This document shows, one piece after another, positions 43,665 through 53,096 of a stretch of 64,000 nt of DNA; the stretch's first letter is position 1; the number at the start of each line of letters is the position of its first letter. A program made the position numbers and the translations under genes. Source of the DNA: Marinobacter salexigens (lineage in GTDB: Bacteria; Pseudomonadota; Gammaproteobacteria; Pseudomonadales; Oleiphilaceae); the NCBI RefSeq assembly GCF_002806945.1, contig NZ_NIHC01000005.1, forward strand, positions 124,001-188,000. The letters run 5' to 3'. The notes beneath the pieces are model-generated. The model had not been told where the DNA came from and made no database searches. It saw nothing but the letters and a program-made list of their open reading frames with translations.

Positions 43665-44597
43665 CTACTCAGCGGGGCTGGCAGCTACTGGCCGGAACAT
43701 TCGCCAGACCCGTTGCAGCTTTTCTTTGGGCAAAATGACCAACAGGTTACCCGCAAGCACCAGGGATACGCCGGCTACTGCCTCAATTGTCCAGATGTAA
43801 CTCTCGAATACTGTTGAGAGCGCAAGCGCGACGATTGGGAAAAGCACCATGCAGTAGGCTGCACGTTCAGGCCCTATCCGCCCGAGCAATGTAAGGAAAC
43901 TGCCAAAACCGAGGACTGAGCCAATCAAAGCCAGGTAGACCAACGAGCCGGTGTAGCTCCAGGTTGCTTCGAAAACGAATGCCTCACCCCTACCCCACGC
44001 AATGAGCGCCAGCAAAAGAGCGCCGTAAGCCATGCTATAGGCGTTGGTTTGCATGACTGGCAGTTTCGATGACTGGTTGCGAGCCGAAATCATGTTGCCG
44101 AAGGATGTGATGAAGGTGCCCGCCAAGCTCAGGATAATGGCCCTCAAGGTGGCGCCATCGGCGTCCAGCGCGCGAACCTCCGGCAAAAACACCAGGATAA
44201 TTCCCACAAGCCCAAGCGCCGCGCCGCCAATCACTGCGCGGGGCACTCTATTGCCGAAGAACAGAGCGCCGTTGATGATGTTCATCACAATGATTGTGGA
44301 GAACACCACGGCAATCAATCCACTGGTGATATCTGCAGCCGCTTGATAAACCAGCATGTAATTGAAACCAAACAGCATCAGCCCCTGACCCGCCATCCAG
44401 AGGTGCTGCCGGAAGCCAAACCGCATATTGCGCCGAGTCAGGCTGCACCAAAGCATCAGCACCAGTGCAGACAGCCCAAACCGATAGGCAATGGACACAT
44501 CGCCCGGCACTTCACCCAGTTGCAAAGGGATCGCTATAAACGTCGAGCCCCAGATCAACACGGTCGACAAATAGAGTACAAAAGTGTTCGTCAGCAT
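43665..44597 (-). CDS. EamA-family DMT transporter
   Basis: Ten-helix drug/metabolite transporter of 310 aa with two EamA repeats (LSTVLIWGSTFIAIPLQLG at the start; LIGSVLGFGSFLTLLGRIGPERAAY in the second). It differs clearly from the EamA protein at 37173, so it is not a recent duplicate. It is monocistronic; substrate unknown. Confidence 0.88.
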   Translation of the reverse strand: MLTNTFVLYLSTVLIWGSTFIAIPLQLGEVPGDVSIAYRFGLSALVLMLWCSLTRRNMRFGFRQHLWMAGQGLMLFGFNYMLVYQAAADITSGLIAVVFSTIIVMNIINGALFFGNRVPRAVIGGAALGLVGIILVFLPEVRALDADGATLRAIILSLAGTFITSFGNMISARNQSSKLPVMQTNAYSMAYGALLLALIAWGRGEAFVFEATWSYTGSLVYLALIGSVLGFGSFLTLLGRIGPERAAYCMVLFPIVALALSTVFESYIWTIEAVAGVSLVLAGNLLVILPKEKLQRVWRMFRPVAASPAE

Positions 44598-44763
44598 AGG
44601 TAAAGCAGCCTTCAGCCGTGATCACAAACCGGCTACGCGTTGCTCGCCACCGATCCACCATTAAACGGATTCATTGTCCTACTTATAGTTATCTTGCTCA
44701 ACAGTTTTATACCAATGTATAGAGGTGAAGATCCGGGAAAGAATCAACTCAGAGGGGGGGGGC

Positions 44764-44785
44764 GGGGCACGGAAGATCGTGCCCC
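44764..44785 (-). terminator. Hairpin after mmsB
   Basis: GGGGCACG-GAAGAT-CGTGCCCC, a perfect eight-base stem eight bases past the mmsB stop on the minus strand. The tail is C-rich because of a nine-G run (plus strand 44754-44762), so it is a weak intrinsic terminator by the usual rule. Confidence 0.6.
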
Positions 44786-44793
44786 GACAAGCG

Positions 44794-45681
44794 TTATTCA
44801 GGCTTGTAAAAACGCTGGATACTTGAGAAGTCCAGTGTTCCATTGCCATGCTCTGCATGCAGTGTAAACAGGTTGCGGGCAAGAGAGCCCATGGGAATAG
44901 CAGCCTGATTTTTTACGGCGTTATCGAAGGCCAAACCAAGATCCTTGTTCATCAGGTTAACCAAAAACCCACCCTGGTAGTCACGGGACGCGGGTACACC
45001 ATCCATCACCCCTGGCCAGGGGTTATAAACGTTCAACGCCCAGTTTCCGCCGGAGCTCTGCTTCATGACTTCAGAGAGAACTGCAGGATCCAATCCGTTT
45101 TTCACACCCAGCGCCAGTGCCTCACTGGTGCCTGCCATCAAGATAGCCAACAGCATGTTGTTGCAGATTTTCGCGACCTGGCCTGCACCGTGATCACCCG
45201 CGTGGAAGATGTTCTTGCCCATGGCTTCCAGAATCGGCTTTGCCTTATTAAAGGTCTCTTCATCGCCACCGCAGATGAAGGTCAGCGTACCCGCTGTGGC
45301 ACCGCCCACACCGCCAGAAACGGGTGCATCGAGGAATGGAATACGCTTGCTTTCGGCCTGCTCGGCTACACCGCGAGCCGTTTCTGGCGAGATGGTGGAT
45401 GAGTCAATAACCAACGTGCCCTCGGGCAGAGCCGCCAGCAAACCATCTTCACCCAGATACACAGCTTCAACGTGCTTGCCTGCCGGCAACATGGTGATCA
45501 CGCACTCAGCGCCTTTGACCGCTTCGTGAGCCGTGTCCGCGGTTTTTGCTCCCTCTGAAACCAGTGTTGCGACCGCATCTTTAGACAGATCAAAAACGGT
45601 TACGTCGTGCCCGGCTTTCACAAGGTTGCTGGCCATAGGGCCGCCCATGTTGCCCAGGCCAATAAAGGTAATCGTTGCCAT
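44794..45681 (-). CDS. mmsB: 3-Hydroxyisobutyrate dehydrogenase
   Basis: NAD+-dependent enzyme (295 aa) oxidising 3-hydroxyisobutyrate to methylmalonate semialdehyde in valine breakdown. N-terminal FIGLGNMGGPMASNLVKAGH is the Rossmann signature; DAPVSGGVGGATAGTLT is the substrate loop; the catalytic Lys lies in GQVAKICNN (about residue 171). The start at 45681 has GGGG six bases before it. It is the last gene of the mms cluster. Confidence 0.94.
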   Translation of the reverse strand: MATITFIGLGNMGGPMASNLVKAGHDVTVFDLSKDAVATLVSEGAKTADTAHEAVKGAECVITMLPAGKHVEAVYLGEDGLLAALPEGTLVIDSSTISPETARGVAEQAESKRIPFLDAPVSGGVGGATAGTLTFICGGDEETFNKAKPILEAMGKNIFHAGDHGAGQVAKICNNMLLAILMAGTSEALALGVKNGLDPAVLSEVMKQSSGGNWALNVYNPWPGVMDGVPASRDYQGGFLVNLMNKDLGLAFDNAVKNQAAIPMGSLARNLFTLHAEHGNGTLDFSSIQRFYKPE

Positions 45682-45713
45682 AATCATCCCCTTGTTTTTG
45701 TATTCGGTTGAGT

Positions 45714-45737
45714 TGGCCGCCCTTTCTCAGGCGGCCA
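45714..45737 (-). terminator. Intercistronic hairpin before mmsB
   Basis: TGGCCGCC-N8-GGCGGCCA, a perfect eight-base stem in the gap after the hydroxyisobutyryl-CoA hydrolase gene. There is no T-run on the minus strand; likely an mRNA processing or attenuation element inside the operon. Confidence 0.45.
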
Positions 45738-45743
45738 GTTAGG

Positions 45744-46847
45744 CTATTTCTGGAAAAAGCTGTCAATCCACTCGCTGTCCATTTCTTCCAGCGAAGCGTA
45801 ACGCCAGCGGGGCTGTTTATCCTTGTCGATCAAGAGCGCACGCACGCCTTCTGCAAACTCGCCCTTAATCAGGCAGTTTTTCGAGAGTATGAGCTCCTTA
45901 TCGAGCACTTCCCGTAGGCTATCCAAACGGCAGTTTTGCAGGTGCTGCCAGCACAAAGCCAGCGACGTTGGCGAGGCAAATGCCAAGGGCTTGGTGGATT
46001 TGGCCAGCCAGCCATCACCACTTGCCAGCTCTTTCATCTGGGCAACCATGCTGGCCAGGCTGTCGGCGTCAGTTACACGGTTGATCTCATCGAAGTGAGC
46101 CCGCACCTGAGATTCCGGCAAGGCATCAGCACTTTGATTTTCATGTTTTCTCAGCACACTACCCACAACAGCAAACGCATCTTCACCCTGCCAGTTTTGC
46201 GCGGTCAGATCCGCGACCACGGCTGCTTTCTCTTCATGTTTGATAAAGCGGTCGGCAAGACCCACGAAGATGGCATCCGCTGCATTCATGCGGGCGCCGG
46301 TTAGCCCTAGAAACAGGCCTGTGCGCCCGGGAGTGCGATTCAGGAACCAGCCTGCGGCCACGTCTGGGTAGAGGCCGATACTACTCTCAGGCATTGCCAG
46401 CATTGAGGCTTCTGTCACAACACGGTGTGAAGCGCCGGCCATGATGCCAATGCCACCACCCATAACAATGCCGTGCCCCCAGCACACCACCGGTTTAGGG
46501 TAGGTGTGAATCAGGTAGTCCAGCTCGTATTCTTCCGTGAAGAAGGTTTCACCTGCGCTGGCACCACTGCCACTCTGGGGTTCGGTCATACTGCGGTAAA
46601 GCGCGACGATATCGCCGCCGGCACAAAATGCCTTGTCGCCTTCCGCTTCAATCCATACGGCACAAACCCGATCGTCCTCAGCCCAACTTTTGAGCTGCGG
46701 CGCCAACATCCGAATCATCTCGAGGGAGAGAGCGTTGAGGGCTTTTGGCGTATTCAACCTGGCCACAGCAATTACTGCACCGTCGGCCGCTTTCCACTCT
46801 TCAAAGACAATTGGCTGGTTACTTTCTACAGATTGTTGGTGACTCAT
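45744..46847 (-). CDS. 3-Hydroxyisobutyryl-CoA hydrolase
   Basis: Crotonase-superfamily thioester hydrolase (367 aa, longer than enoyl-CoA hydratases, as this branch should be) that releases 3-hydroxyisobutyrate in valine catabolism. The oxyanion-hole segments KAFCAGGDIVALYR (about residue 70) and HGIVMGGGIGIMAG (about 125) and the catalytic Glu in MPESSIGLYPDV are visible. It lies between the hydratase and mmsB, giving the consecutive steps of one pathway. Confidence 0.92.
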   Translation of the reverse strand: MSHQQSVESNQPIVFEEWKAADGAVIAVARLNTPKALNALSLEMIRMLAPQLKSWAEDDRVCAVWIEAEGDKAFCAGGDIVALYRSMTEPQSGSGASAGETFFTEEYELDYLIHTYPKPVVCWGHGIVMGGGIGIMAGASHRVVTEASMLAMPESSIGLYPDVAAGWFLNRTPGRTGLFLGLTGARMNAADAIFVGLADRFIKHEEKAAVVADLTAQNWQGEDAFAVVGSVLRKHENQSADALPESQVRAHFDEINRVTDADSLASMVAQMKELASGDGWLAKSTKPLAFASPTSLALCWQHLQNCRLDSLREVLDKELILSKNCLIKGEFAEGVRALLIDKDKQPRWRYASLEEMDSEWIDSFFQK

Positions 46848-46889
46848 AACAATTCCTTAAACCGATATGCCTCAGGTATTTAGCGGCTT

Positions 46890-47669
46890 TTAACGGTTTT
46901 TCCATTCAGGCTTACGTTTTTCCAGGAAGGCATTCACGCCTTCTTTCTGGTCTTCGGTTGAGAACAGCTCTACAAACAGTTCACGTTCCATTCGCCAGCT
47001 GTCTGAATGGCTGCGACCATCGCGAGAACTCATCACCAACGTTTTGCAGCGAGCCACTGAAGATGGGCTCTGTTTACAGGCCATTTCAGCCAATTCCAGA
47101 GCCTTTTCCAGGCCTTTTCCACTAGGCACAACTTCTTCAACCAAGCCAATCTGCAAAGCCTTGTCGGCCTTTACTCGCTCGCCGCACAGAATCATGCGTT
47201 TGGCCCAGCCTTCACCCACAATCCAAGGCAGGTTCTGGGTGCCGCCAGCGCATGGCAACAAACCGACCGTCGCTTCCGGCAATGCCATTTGAGCGTGTTC
47301 TTCGGCAATGCGGATATCACACGCCAAGGCACACTCAAGACCACCGCCCATGGCGTAGCCGTTAATCGCAGCAATGGATACGCCACGAAATTTGGTCAAT
47401 GCAGCAAAGGCCTGACCAAAGAGTTGAGCCATTTCATTGGCTCGGGCCTTATCGCCATCAGCAAAGGTTTTCAGATCGGCACCGGCGGAGAAGAATTTCT
47501 CGCCCTGCCCGGTCACTACCAGCGCAAAAATATTCTTGTCTTCATTGAGCTCATGAACCATTTTTGTCAGTGCTGCCAAAGAACCCACGGTCCAGGTATT
47601 GGCCGGCGGATTGTTGATGGTCAGAATTGCAATGTGTTCGCGTTTCTCGAGCTGAATCAGATCGCTCAT
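46890..47669 (-). CDS. Enoyl-CoA hydratase (methacrylyl-CoA step)
   Basis: Crotonase-fold hydratase of 259 aa, probably adding water to methacrylyl-CoA. GEKFFSAGADLKTF and AINGYAMGGGLECALACDIR form the oxyanion hole; the ALPEATVGLLPCAGGTQNLP region holds the first catalytic Glu, while the second catalytic acid position is less clear. Two ATGs are adjacent (47672 and 47669); the second is better spaced from AGGAG. Gene order puts it after the acyl-CoA dehydrogenase. Confidence 0.9.
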   Translation of the reverse strand: MSDLIQLEKREHIAILTINNPPANTWTVGSLAALTKMVHELNEDKNIFALVVTGQGEKFFSAGADLKTFADGDKARANEMAQLFGQAFAALTKFRGVSIAAINGYAMGGGLECALACDIRIAEEHAQMALPEATVGLLPCAGGTQNLPWIVGEGWAKRMILCGERVKADKALQIGLVEEVVPSGKGLEKALELAEMACKQSPSSVARCKTLVMSSRDGRSHSDSWRMERELFVELFSTEDQKEGVNAFLEKRKPEWKNR

Positions 47670-47695
47670 CATCCTTCTCCTGTTATTTTCGCGAT

Positions 47696-48862
47696 TTATT
47701 GAATGGCCTCGGCCACACCGTCATCCAATAGGCGACGGGCAACAATCAAACGCATGATTTCGTTGGTACCTTCCAGTATCTGGTGCACCCGCAGATCGCG
47801 CAAAAAGCGCTCCAGAGGGTATTCCCGTATATAACCGTAGCCCCCATGCAACTGCAGTGCATCATTCACCACTTCAAAGCAGGCATCGGTTGCGAAACGT
47901 TTAGCCATGGCACAATGCAATGTGGCTTCGGAATCGCCGGAATCCAGCTTGAACGCACCCAAGCGAACCATTTGCCGGGCCGCCACCAGGTTGGTCGCCA
48001 TATCCGCCAATTTGAATTGCAGGGCCTGAAAAGCGGCCAAAGGTTTACCAAACTGCTCACGCTCGTGCATATAGTTGCGAGCTCTGAGCAACGCGGCCTG
48101 CGCACCACCCAGGGAACAGGTAGCAATGTTGAGGCGACCACCATCAAGGCCTTTCATGGCGATGGCGAAGCCATCACCTTCCTCACCAATCCGACTGGTT
48201 GCGGGAACACGAACATTCTCAAGGCTGATCATGCGCGTCGGCTGGGAGTGCCAACCCATTTTCTCTTCGTTCTTGCCGTAGGAAATACCTTCCGCATCCG
48301 CGGGAATCACAAATGTGGAAATGCCCTTCGCGCCAGAATCCGCCGCGCCGGTGCGAGCCATCAAAACCAGAATATCGGTCTCGCCGGCACCGGAAATAAA
48401 CATTTTACTGCCATTAATCACGTAGCTATCGCCATCCCGAACCGCTTTAGTTCGCAGGCGGGCCGCGTCGGAGCCGGCGCCAGGCTCTGTGAGGCAGTAG
48501 GAGGCAAGCAGCTCCCCGCTGGCCAGCTTCGGAACGACTTCCTGTTTCAGATCATCGGGCGCGAAGCTCGCAACCATCCAGGTCGCCATATTATGAATCG
48601 TGATAAAGGCAGCCGTTGAAGGGCAGGCAGCCGCCAACTCTTCCACAATTACGGAGGTATCCAGCCGGGAAAGCCCCATGCCGCCAAGCGCCTCCGGGGT
48701 ATAAATACCCATAAAGCCCATTTCGCCGGCTTCTTTCAGAACGCTTACCGGGAAAATATGCTCGTCATCCCACTGGGCTGCGTAGGGTGCCATGGCTTTT
48801 TCAGCAAAGGCTCGAGCTGCCTCGCGGAACGCCAACTGGTCTTCAGTGAGGTTAAAATCCAT
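47696..48862 (-). CDS. Isobutyryl-CoA dehydrogenase-type acyl-CoA dehydrogenase
   Basis: FAD-linked acyl-CoA dehydrogenase of 388 aa. Family signatures: CLTEPGAGSDAARLRTKA and the C-terminal HQILEGTNEIMRLIVAR with the catalytic Glu. Its best fit is isobutyryl-CoA to methacrylyl-CoA, given the surrounding valine genes; a short branched-chain (2-methylbutyryl-CoA) role is possible too. It is the first gene after a terminator that separates it from mmsA. Confidence 0.9.
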   Translation of the reverse strand: MDFNLTEDQLAFREAARAFAEKAMAPYAAQWDDEHIFPVSVLKEAGEMGFMGIYTPEALGGMGLSRLDTSVIVEELAAACPSTAAFITIHNMATWMVASFAPDDLKQEVVPKLASGELLASYCLTEPGAGSDAARLRTKAVRDGDSYVINGSKMFISGAGETDILVLMARTGAADSGAKGISTFVIPADAEGISYGKNEEKMGWHSQPTRMISLENVRVPATSRIGEEGDGFAIAMKGLDGGRLNIATCSLGGAQAALLRARNYMHEREQFGKPLAAFQALQFKLADMATNLVAARQMVRLGAFKLDSGDSEATLHCAMAKRFATDACFEVVNDALQLHGGYGYIREYPLERFLRDLRVHQILEGTNEIMRLIVARRLLDDGVAEAIQ

Positions 48863-48904
48863 CGCGTCTCTCCAGAATCAGGAATTCTCGGTCATTCAGA
48901 ATGG

Positions 48905-48933
48905 AAAAAGGGGCCGGAAACAGAATCCGGCCC
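48905..48933 (-). terminator. Terminator after mmsA
   Basis: On the minus strand GGGCCGGA-TTCTGTT-TCCGGCCC-CTTTTTCC: a perfect eight-base stem followed by a five-T run. It splits mmsA from the four downstream valine genes, so those need readthrough or their own promoter in the 42 bases between it and the dehydrogenase start. Confidence 0.8.
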
Positions 48934-48956
48934 AAACCAACCCACCTTCAAAGCAA

Positions 48957-50450
48957 TTAACGCAACTGGATAGAGAAGTTCGCCTCCGATGAGGTTGCCT
49001 CACTGGAGAACCAACGGGAGGTAACCGTTTTAGTCTCAGTATAGAAGCGCACCGCCTGCTTGCCGTATGCGTGCTGATCACCATAGAAAGAACCTTTCCA
49101 ACCGGTGAACGAGAAGAACGGCAGGGGCACAGGAATGGGGATGTTTACACCCACCTGCCCTACTTCAATTTCATGCTGGAACTTGCGGGCTGCGCCACCG
49201 GAGCCGGTAAAGATAGACACACCGTTGCCATAAGGGCTCTTATTGATGAGATCAATGGCGTCCTCCAGATTGTCCTCTTCCATGCAGGCCAACACAGGGC
49301 CAAAGATTTCTTCGTTATAGATGTCCATCTCAGTGGTCACGCCGGTGAACAGGGTTGGGCCAACCCAGTTACCATCAGGCAGTCCGTCTACCGTGCAGCC
49401 GCGGCCATCCAGAAGTAGATTCGCACCCTGGGCTTCACCTGTCGCAATCAGCGCCTCAACACGCTCCTTGGCCTTGGGAGAAATCACTGGGCCATAACTG
49501 GCGCCGGAGTCGTTCCAGGCACCCGGGCGAACCTTTGCCATGGCTTCTTTCAATTCCGGAATCCAGGATTGGGCTTCACCCACAAACACCGCCACAGAGA
49601 TAGCCATGCAACGCTGACCCGCCGCACCGACAGAGGCACCAACCAGGGCATTGATCACCTGCTGCTTATCAGCATCCGGCATGATCACCATGTGGTTCTT
49701 GGCACCAGCAAAGCTCTGAACACGCTTCATGTGACGGGTACCGGTTTCATAGATATAACGGCCAACCGGCACAGAGCCCACAAAGGAGATGGCCTTGATG
49801 GCAGGATCGGTCAGCAGTACATCTACCTGTTCTTTGCCACCATGAACCACCTGCAAAACACCTTTGGGGGCGCCCGCTTCTTCAAATAGCTCAGCAAGGC
49901 GCATGGGCGTAAGTGGATCCTGCTCGGAAGGTTTCAAGATAAAGGTATTGCCGCTGGCAATGGCCATGGGGAACATCCACAGGGGAATCATTGCAGGGAA
50001 GTTGAACGGTGTAATACCCGCACACACACCCAGCGGCTGAATCCAGGAATGGGTATCCACTGAACGTGCTACGTTTTCAACCGTCTCACCCATCATCAGG
50101 GAAGGGATATTGGCAGCGTGCTCAACCACTTCAATACCACGCCAAACGTCGCCTTTGGCGTCATCAAACGTCTTGCCGGTTTCCTGTGACAGAATTTCAG
50201 CAATTTCGTCGTGATGCTCTTTCAGCAATGCCTGATAACGCAACATAACCCGGGCACGCTCTGACACCGGAACTTCCTTCCAGCTTTTGAACATCTCGCC
50301 AGCCGTGTCGATCGCCCTACGCATTTCTGCATCGGTCGCGCATGGCGTGCGGGCGATGACTTCATTAGTGGCCGGATTGGTTACATCAATCCATTCGTTG
50401 GTCTGGCTCTGAACAAATTCACCAGCAAGGTACAGTGGAACGTTTTTCAT
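48957..50450 (-). CDS. mmsA: Methylmalonate-semialdehyde dehydrogenase (CoA-acylating)
   Basis: Aldehyde dehydrogenase-fold enzyme (497 aa) turning methylmalonate semialdehyde into propionyl-CoA. The catalytic Cys is in GAAGQRCMA; the opening [24 protein letters not shown] and [19 protein letters not shown] near the end are typical of MmsA. The start at 50450 is seven bases after AGGGA. It is divergent from an AraC-type regulator across about 165 bases, as in Pseudomonas mmsR-mmsAB. Confidence 0.94.
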   Translation of the reverse strand: MKNVPLYLAGEFVQSQTNEWIDVTNPATNEVIARTPCATDAEMRRAIDTAGEMFKSWKEVPVSERARVMLRYQALLKEHHDEIAEILSQETGKTFDDAKGDVWRGIEVVEHAANIPSLMMGETVENVARSVDTHSWIQPLGVCAGITPFNFPAMIPLWMFPMAIASGNTFILKPSEQDPLTPMRLAELFEEAGAPKGVLQVVHGGKEQVDVLLTDPAIKAISFVGSVPVGRYIYETGTRHMKRVQSFAGAKNHMVIMPDADKQQVINALVGASVGAAGQRCMAISVAVFVGEAQSWIPELKEAMAKVRPGAWNDSGASYGPVISPKAKERVEALIATGEAQGANLLLDGRGCTVDGLPDGNWVGPTLFTGVTTEMDIYNEEIFGPVLACMEEDNLEDAIDLINKSPYGNGVSIFTGSGGAARKFQHEIEVGQVGVNIPIPVPLPFFSFTGWKGSFYGDQHAYGKQAVRFYTETKTVTSRWFSSEATSSEANFSIQLR

Positions 50451-50615
50451 ATCGGTATCCCTGTTTGTTGTTGTGCGAGAGACGGGCCAAAAGCGCAATC
50501 ACTTTGGCTATGTATGGGTAGACCTTAGCACGCCCACCAGCACTTGGTGATTGACTAAATTTCGACCTTGATGGACTATCTTTCGATTATAAGGCGGATA
50601 GCAGCAGCAACAATC

Positions 50616-51491
50616 ATGATTCAAACTTCCCAATGGCCAGTCCCCAAAGACAGCATACGCTATGTGGTACCAGCCCCCATTATTAAGCTTTTGTCTCAGC
50701 ACCCTCTTACGCGGGACCTCTACCCGCTGGCCTTCGGCCACTATCGCCGGGCAACAGGGCATCATATGCACCGGGACAATCATCGCGACAATCTTTTGAT
50801 TTACTGCACGGAAGGCAGAGCGTTTCTGAATGTGGAAGATGTGCCATACACCCTGGGAGCGGGAGATCTTCTGCTACTGCCAGCTGGCGCCAGCCACCGC
50901 TACACAGCAGACCCGGACAATCCCTGGACCATTCACTGGGTTCACTACACAGGGCCACTGGCAAACGAGTTCCACAAATACATGGGGCTTGATGGCGCAA
51001 CACCGGTTCGCCATCTGGGGCGGCAGCCCAGGCTGCTGGTGGATTTTAACGGCCTGCTCTCCGTTCGGCAGACTGGCTTCCGTGCCCGCGGCCTGATTCA
51101 TGCGGCCAATCGACTGCGGCAACTACTGGCAGCCGTTCCCATCAGCATTGACGAAACAAGCCATGAACGAAAATCCGAGCTGGATACCATCAACAACTAT
51201 ATGCATGAGCATCTGGACGAGCGCATCACCCTGGAGCAACTTGCCGATCTTGCCGGGTTATCTCCCGCGCATTTCGCCACACGCTACAAGGAGCAGACCG
51301 GAACCTCTCCCATTCAACACTTTCTGCACCTGAAGATAGAGCGCGCCTGTCAGATGCTCGACACTACAAGCCTCAGCTTTACTGATATAAGCCATCGCCT
51401 GGGCTATGACGATGCCTATTATTTCTCCCGCTTGTTCAAAAAAGTCATGGGACAGTCGCCACGGGACTACCGGCATACACCCAGACACTAG
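50616..51491 (+). CDS. AraC-family regulator of the mms genes (MmsR-like)
   Basis: Transcription regulator with an N-terminal cupin sensor (HRDNHRDNLLIYCTEGRAFLNVED...LLLPAGASHRY) and a C-terminal AraC HTH pair (ITLEQLADLAGLSPAHFATRYKEQTG and LSFTDISHRLGYDDAYYFSRLFKKVMG). Its placement facing mmsA suggests it activates valine catabolism in response to 3-hydroxyisobutyrate or valine, as MmsR does. The start is uncertain: ATGs at 50571 and 50616 both lack a good ribosome site. A weak TTGACT-17-GACTAT at 50551-50579 would put the transcript start between them and favour 50616 (291 aa). Confidence 0.87.
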   Translation: MIQTSQWPVPKDSIRYVVPAPIIKLLSQHPLTRDLYPLAFGHYRRATGHHMHRDNHRDNLLIYCTEGRAFLNVEDVPYTLGAGDLLLLPAGASHRYTADPDNPWTIHWVHYTGPLANEFHKYMGLDGATPVRHLGRQPRLLVDFNGLLSVRQTGFRARGLIHAANRLRQLLAAVPISIDETSHERKSELDTINNYMHEHLDERITLEQLADLAGLSPAHFATRYKEQTGTSPIQHFLHLKIERACQMLDTTSLSFTDISHRLGYDDAYYFSRLFKKVMGQSPRDYRHTPRH

Positions 51492-51604
51492 CAACGCAAT
51501 GGCGAAGCACGACAGGCCTGCTCCATCCGCATTCTCTTCAGCGTCTTTTTTTGTAGGCGGGAAACCGCTAGTCTTCGAGCAAAGACACAAGAAGAGCATT
51601 CGAA

Positions 51605-52033
51605 ATGGCCACTCACACATTTGAAGTTGACGAAACGCTTACTGTGCCCCGCAACAAGGCATTCGCATTATTTGCTGATCATCAGAGTTTTGGAAAACTG
51701 CTGGGGGCACCAGCAAAACGAATCAAGAACAGCGGCCAAGCCGACCCTAACGGCCTCGGTTCTGTACGCAAAGTTGGCATAGGCCCTGTTGGCCTGGAAG
51801 AAACCGTTACCAGCTTCGAGCCAGATACGCTGATTGAGTACACAATTACCAGCTTGAGCCCAATTCGGAATCACCTGGGTCGGATCCGCTTTGAGGATAC
51901 GCCGGAAGGCCATACCCGCGTGCGCTATCGGATCACCTTTGAAGACCGAATTCCCTATACCGGCAAGTTGTTCAGCGCCGGTCTGGAGCGAGCCATACGT
52001 CGCGGAATCAGAAAGGTTCCCGGCCTGATCTGA
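51605..52033 (+). CDS. SRPBCC/polyketide cyclase-like protein
   Basis: A 142-residue single-domain START/SRPBCC (helix-grip) protein, opening FEVDETLTVPRNKAFALFADHQSF and with the central strands GSVRKVGIGPVGLEETVTSFEP. Such proteins bind hydrophobic small molecules or lipids in a cavity; no catalytic residues can be assigned. It follows the AraC gene by 113 bases, with no clear link to it. Confidence 0.82.
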   Translation: MATHTFEVDETLTVPRNKAFALFADHQSFGKLLGAPAKRIKNSGQADPNGLGSVRKVGIGPVGLEETVTSFEPDTLIEYTITSLSPIRNHLGRIRFEDTPEGHTRVRYRITFEDRIPYTGKLFSAGLERAIRRGIRKVPGLI

Positions 52034-52183
52034 CCAGCTCTTTTTACAGCTGAAACAAATCGTTACTTGATGGATATCAGATAATTGACCCAAGGCAATT
52101 GTTGTCATCCATCAATTTTGTACCCTCCGCGCAAATTGCTACACTCGGCCGCTAGAGCCGACCTTCACTCTGCGGAGATAAAC

Positions 52184-52984
52184 ATGGCAAGCGAGCCAAT
52201 CGTTCTGTTTGATAACGGACATCACAAGTGCCTGATGTTCGATTCCCTGGTGACCGGCGAAGGTGTCCAGTCCAACCAGTTTCTGCTGGTGGATGGCAAA
52301 CACGAAGCGCTGATTGACCCGGGCGGTGACCTGACCTACACGCCGCTTGCGGTGGCGGCTTCCAAGTTCATGAACATCAAGGACATGGATTATGTGTTTG
52401 CATCCCACCAGGATCCGGACATCATCGGCGCCATTGACCGCTGGATTGTCCACACCAACGCAAAAATTGTGACATCTAAGCTGTGGGCCAGGTTCCTCCC
52501 TCACCTGGTATCCAGTTATGTCACCAACCAGCTGAGCGGCAGTGTTTATGACCGCATCATCAGCATTCCGGATGCCGGCGCCAACGTACGGTTTGGTGAT
52601 TCCTATCTGCAATGCCTGCCCGCCCACTTCATGCACTCGGTCGGCAACCTGCAGTTTTATGATCCGGTCTCGAAAATTCTGTTTTCAGGGGATCTTGGAG
52701 CGTCAATTGGCGCGGAAGACGACCACTTACCCGTGAGTGATTTTGATCGACATATTCCCCATATGATGGGATTCCACCGGCGCTACATTGCGTCCAACAA
52801 AGTATGCCGGCTCTGGGCCAATATGATCCGGGATATGGACGTTGAGATGATCGTGCCCCAGCATGGAAAACGTTTTGAGGGGCCCGCAATGGTGGATCGT
52901 TTTCTGAACTGGGTCAGCAATGTTGAGTGCGGTATCGATCTGATGGTGCAAGACAACTACCGCGCCCCGGTTGATTACATCTAA
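52184..52984 (+). CDS. Beta-lactamase-fold diiron protein, ODP/flavodiiron-like
   Basis: A 266-residue metallo-beta-lactamase-fold protein close to the diiron domain of flavodiiron proteins and to the oxygen-binding ODP proteins; there is no flavodoxin domain. Metal-ligand positions read H75-x-D77-x-D79-I80, H148, D170 and H227: the Glu of the H-x-E-x-D-H motif is Asp and its last His is Ile. ODP proteins bind O2 stably and act as sensors. Start at 52184 has GGAG seven bases before it; the upstream extension of the frame is not credible. No chemotaxis gene is next to it. Confidence 0.83.
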   Translation: MASEPIVLFDNGHHKCLMFDSLVTGEGVQSNQFLLVDGKHEALIDPGGDLTYTPLAVAASKFMNIKDMDYVFASHQDPDIIGAIDRWIVHTNAKIVTSKLWARFLPHLVSSYVTNQLSGSVYDRIISIPDAGANVRFGDSYLQCLPAHFMHSVGNLQFYDPVSKILFSGDLGASIGAEDDHLPVSDFDRHIPHMMGFHRRYIASNKVCRLWANMIRDMDVEMIVPQHGKRFEGPAMVDRFLNWVSNVECGIDLMVQDNYRAPVDYI

Positions 52985-53006
52985 GAGACTTGAGACGTGC
53001 TCAGAA

Positions 53007-53033
53007 GGACAGGCTAGCCAGATAAGCCTGTCC
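53007..53033. terminator. Hairpin between ODP-like and yebC-like genes
   Basis: GGACAGGCT-N9-AGCCTGTCC, a perfect nine-base stem 23 bases after the ODP-like stop. No T-run follows, so termination strength is uncertain. Confidence 0.5.
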
Positions 53034-53096
53034 CAAACTGCTATTCTTGCGTAAAATCCAACCTTTTCACCAGCAAGATATGAGGCAGCGCAAAAA

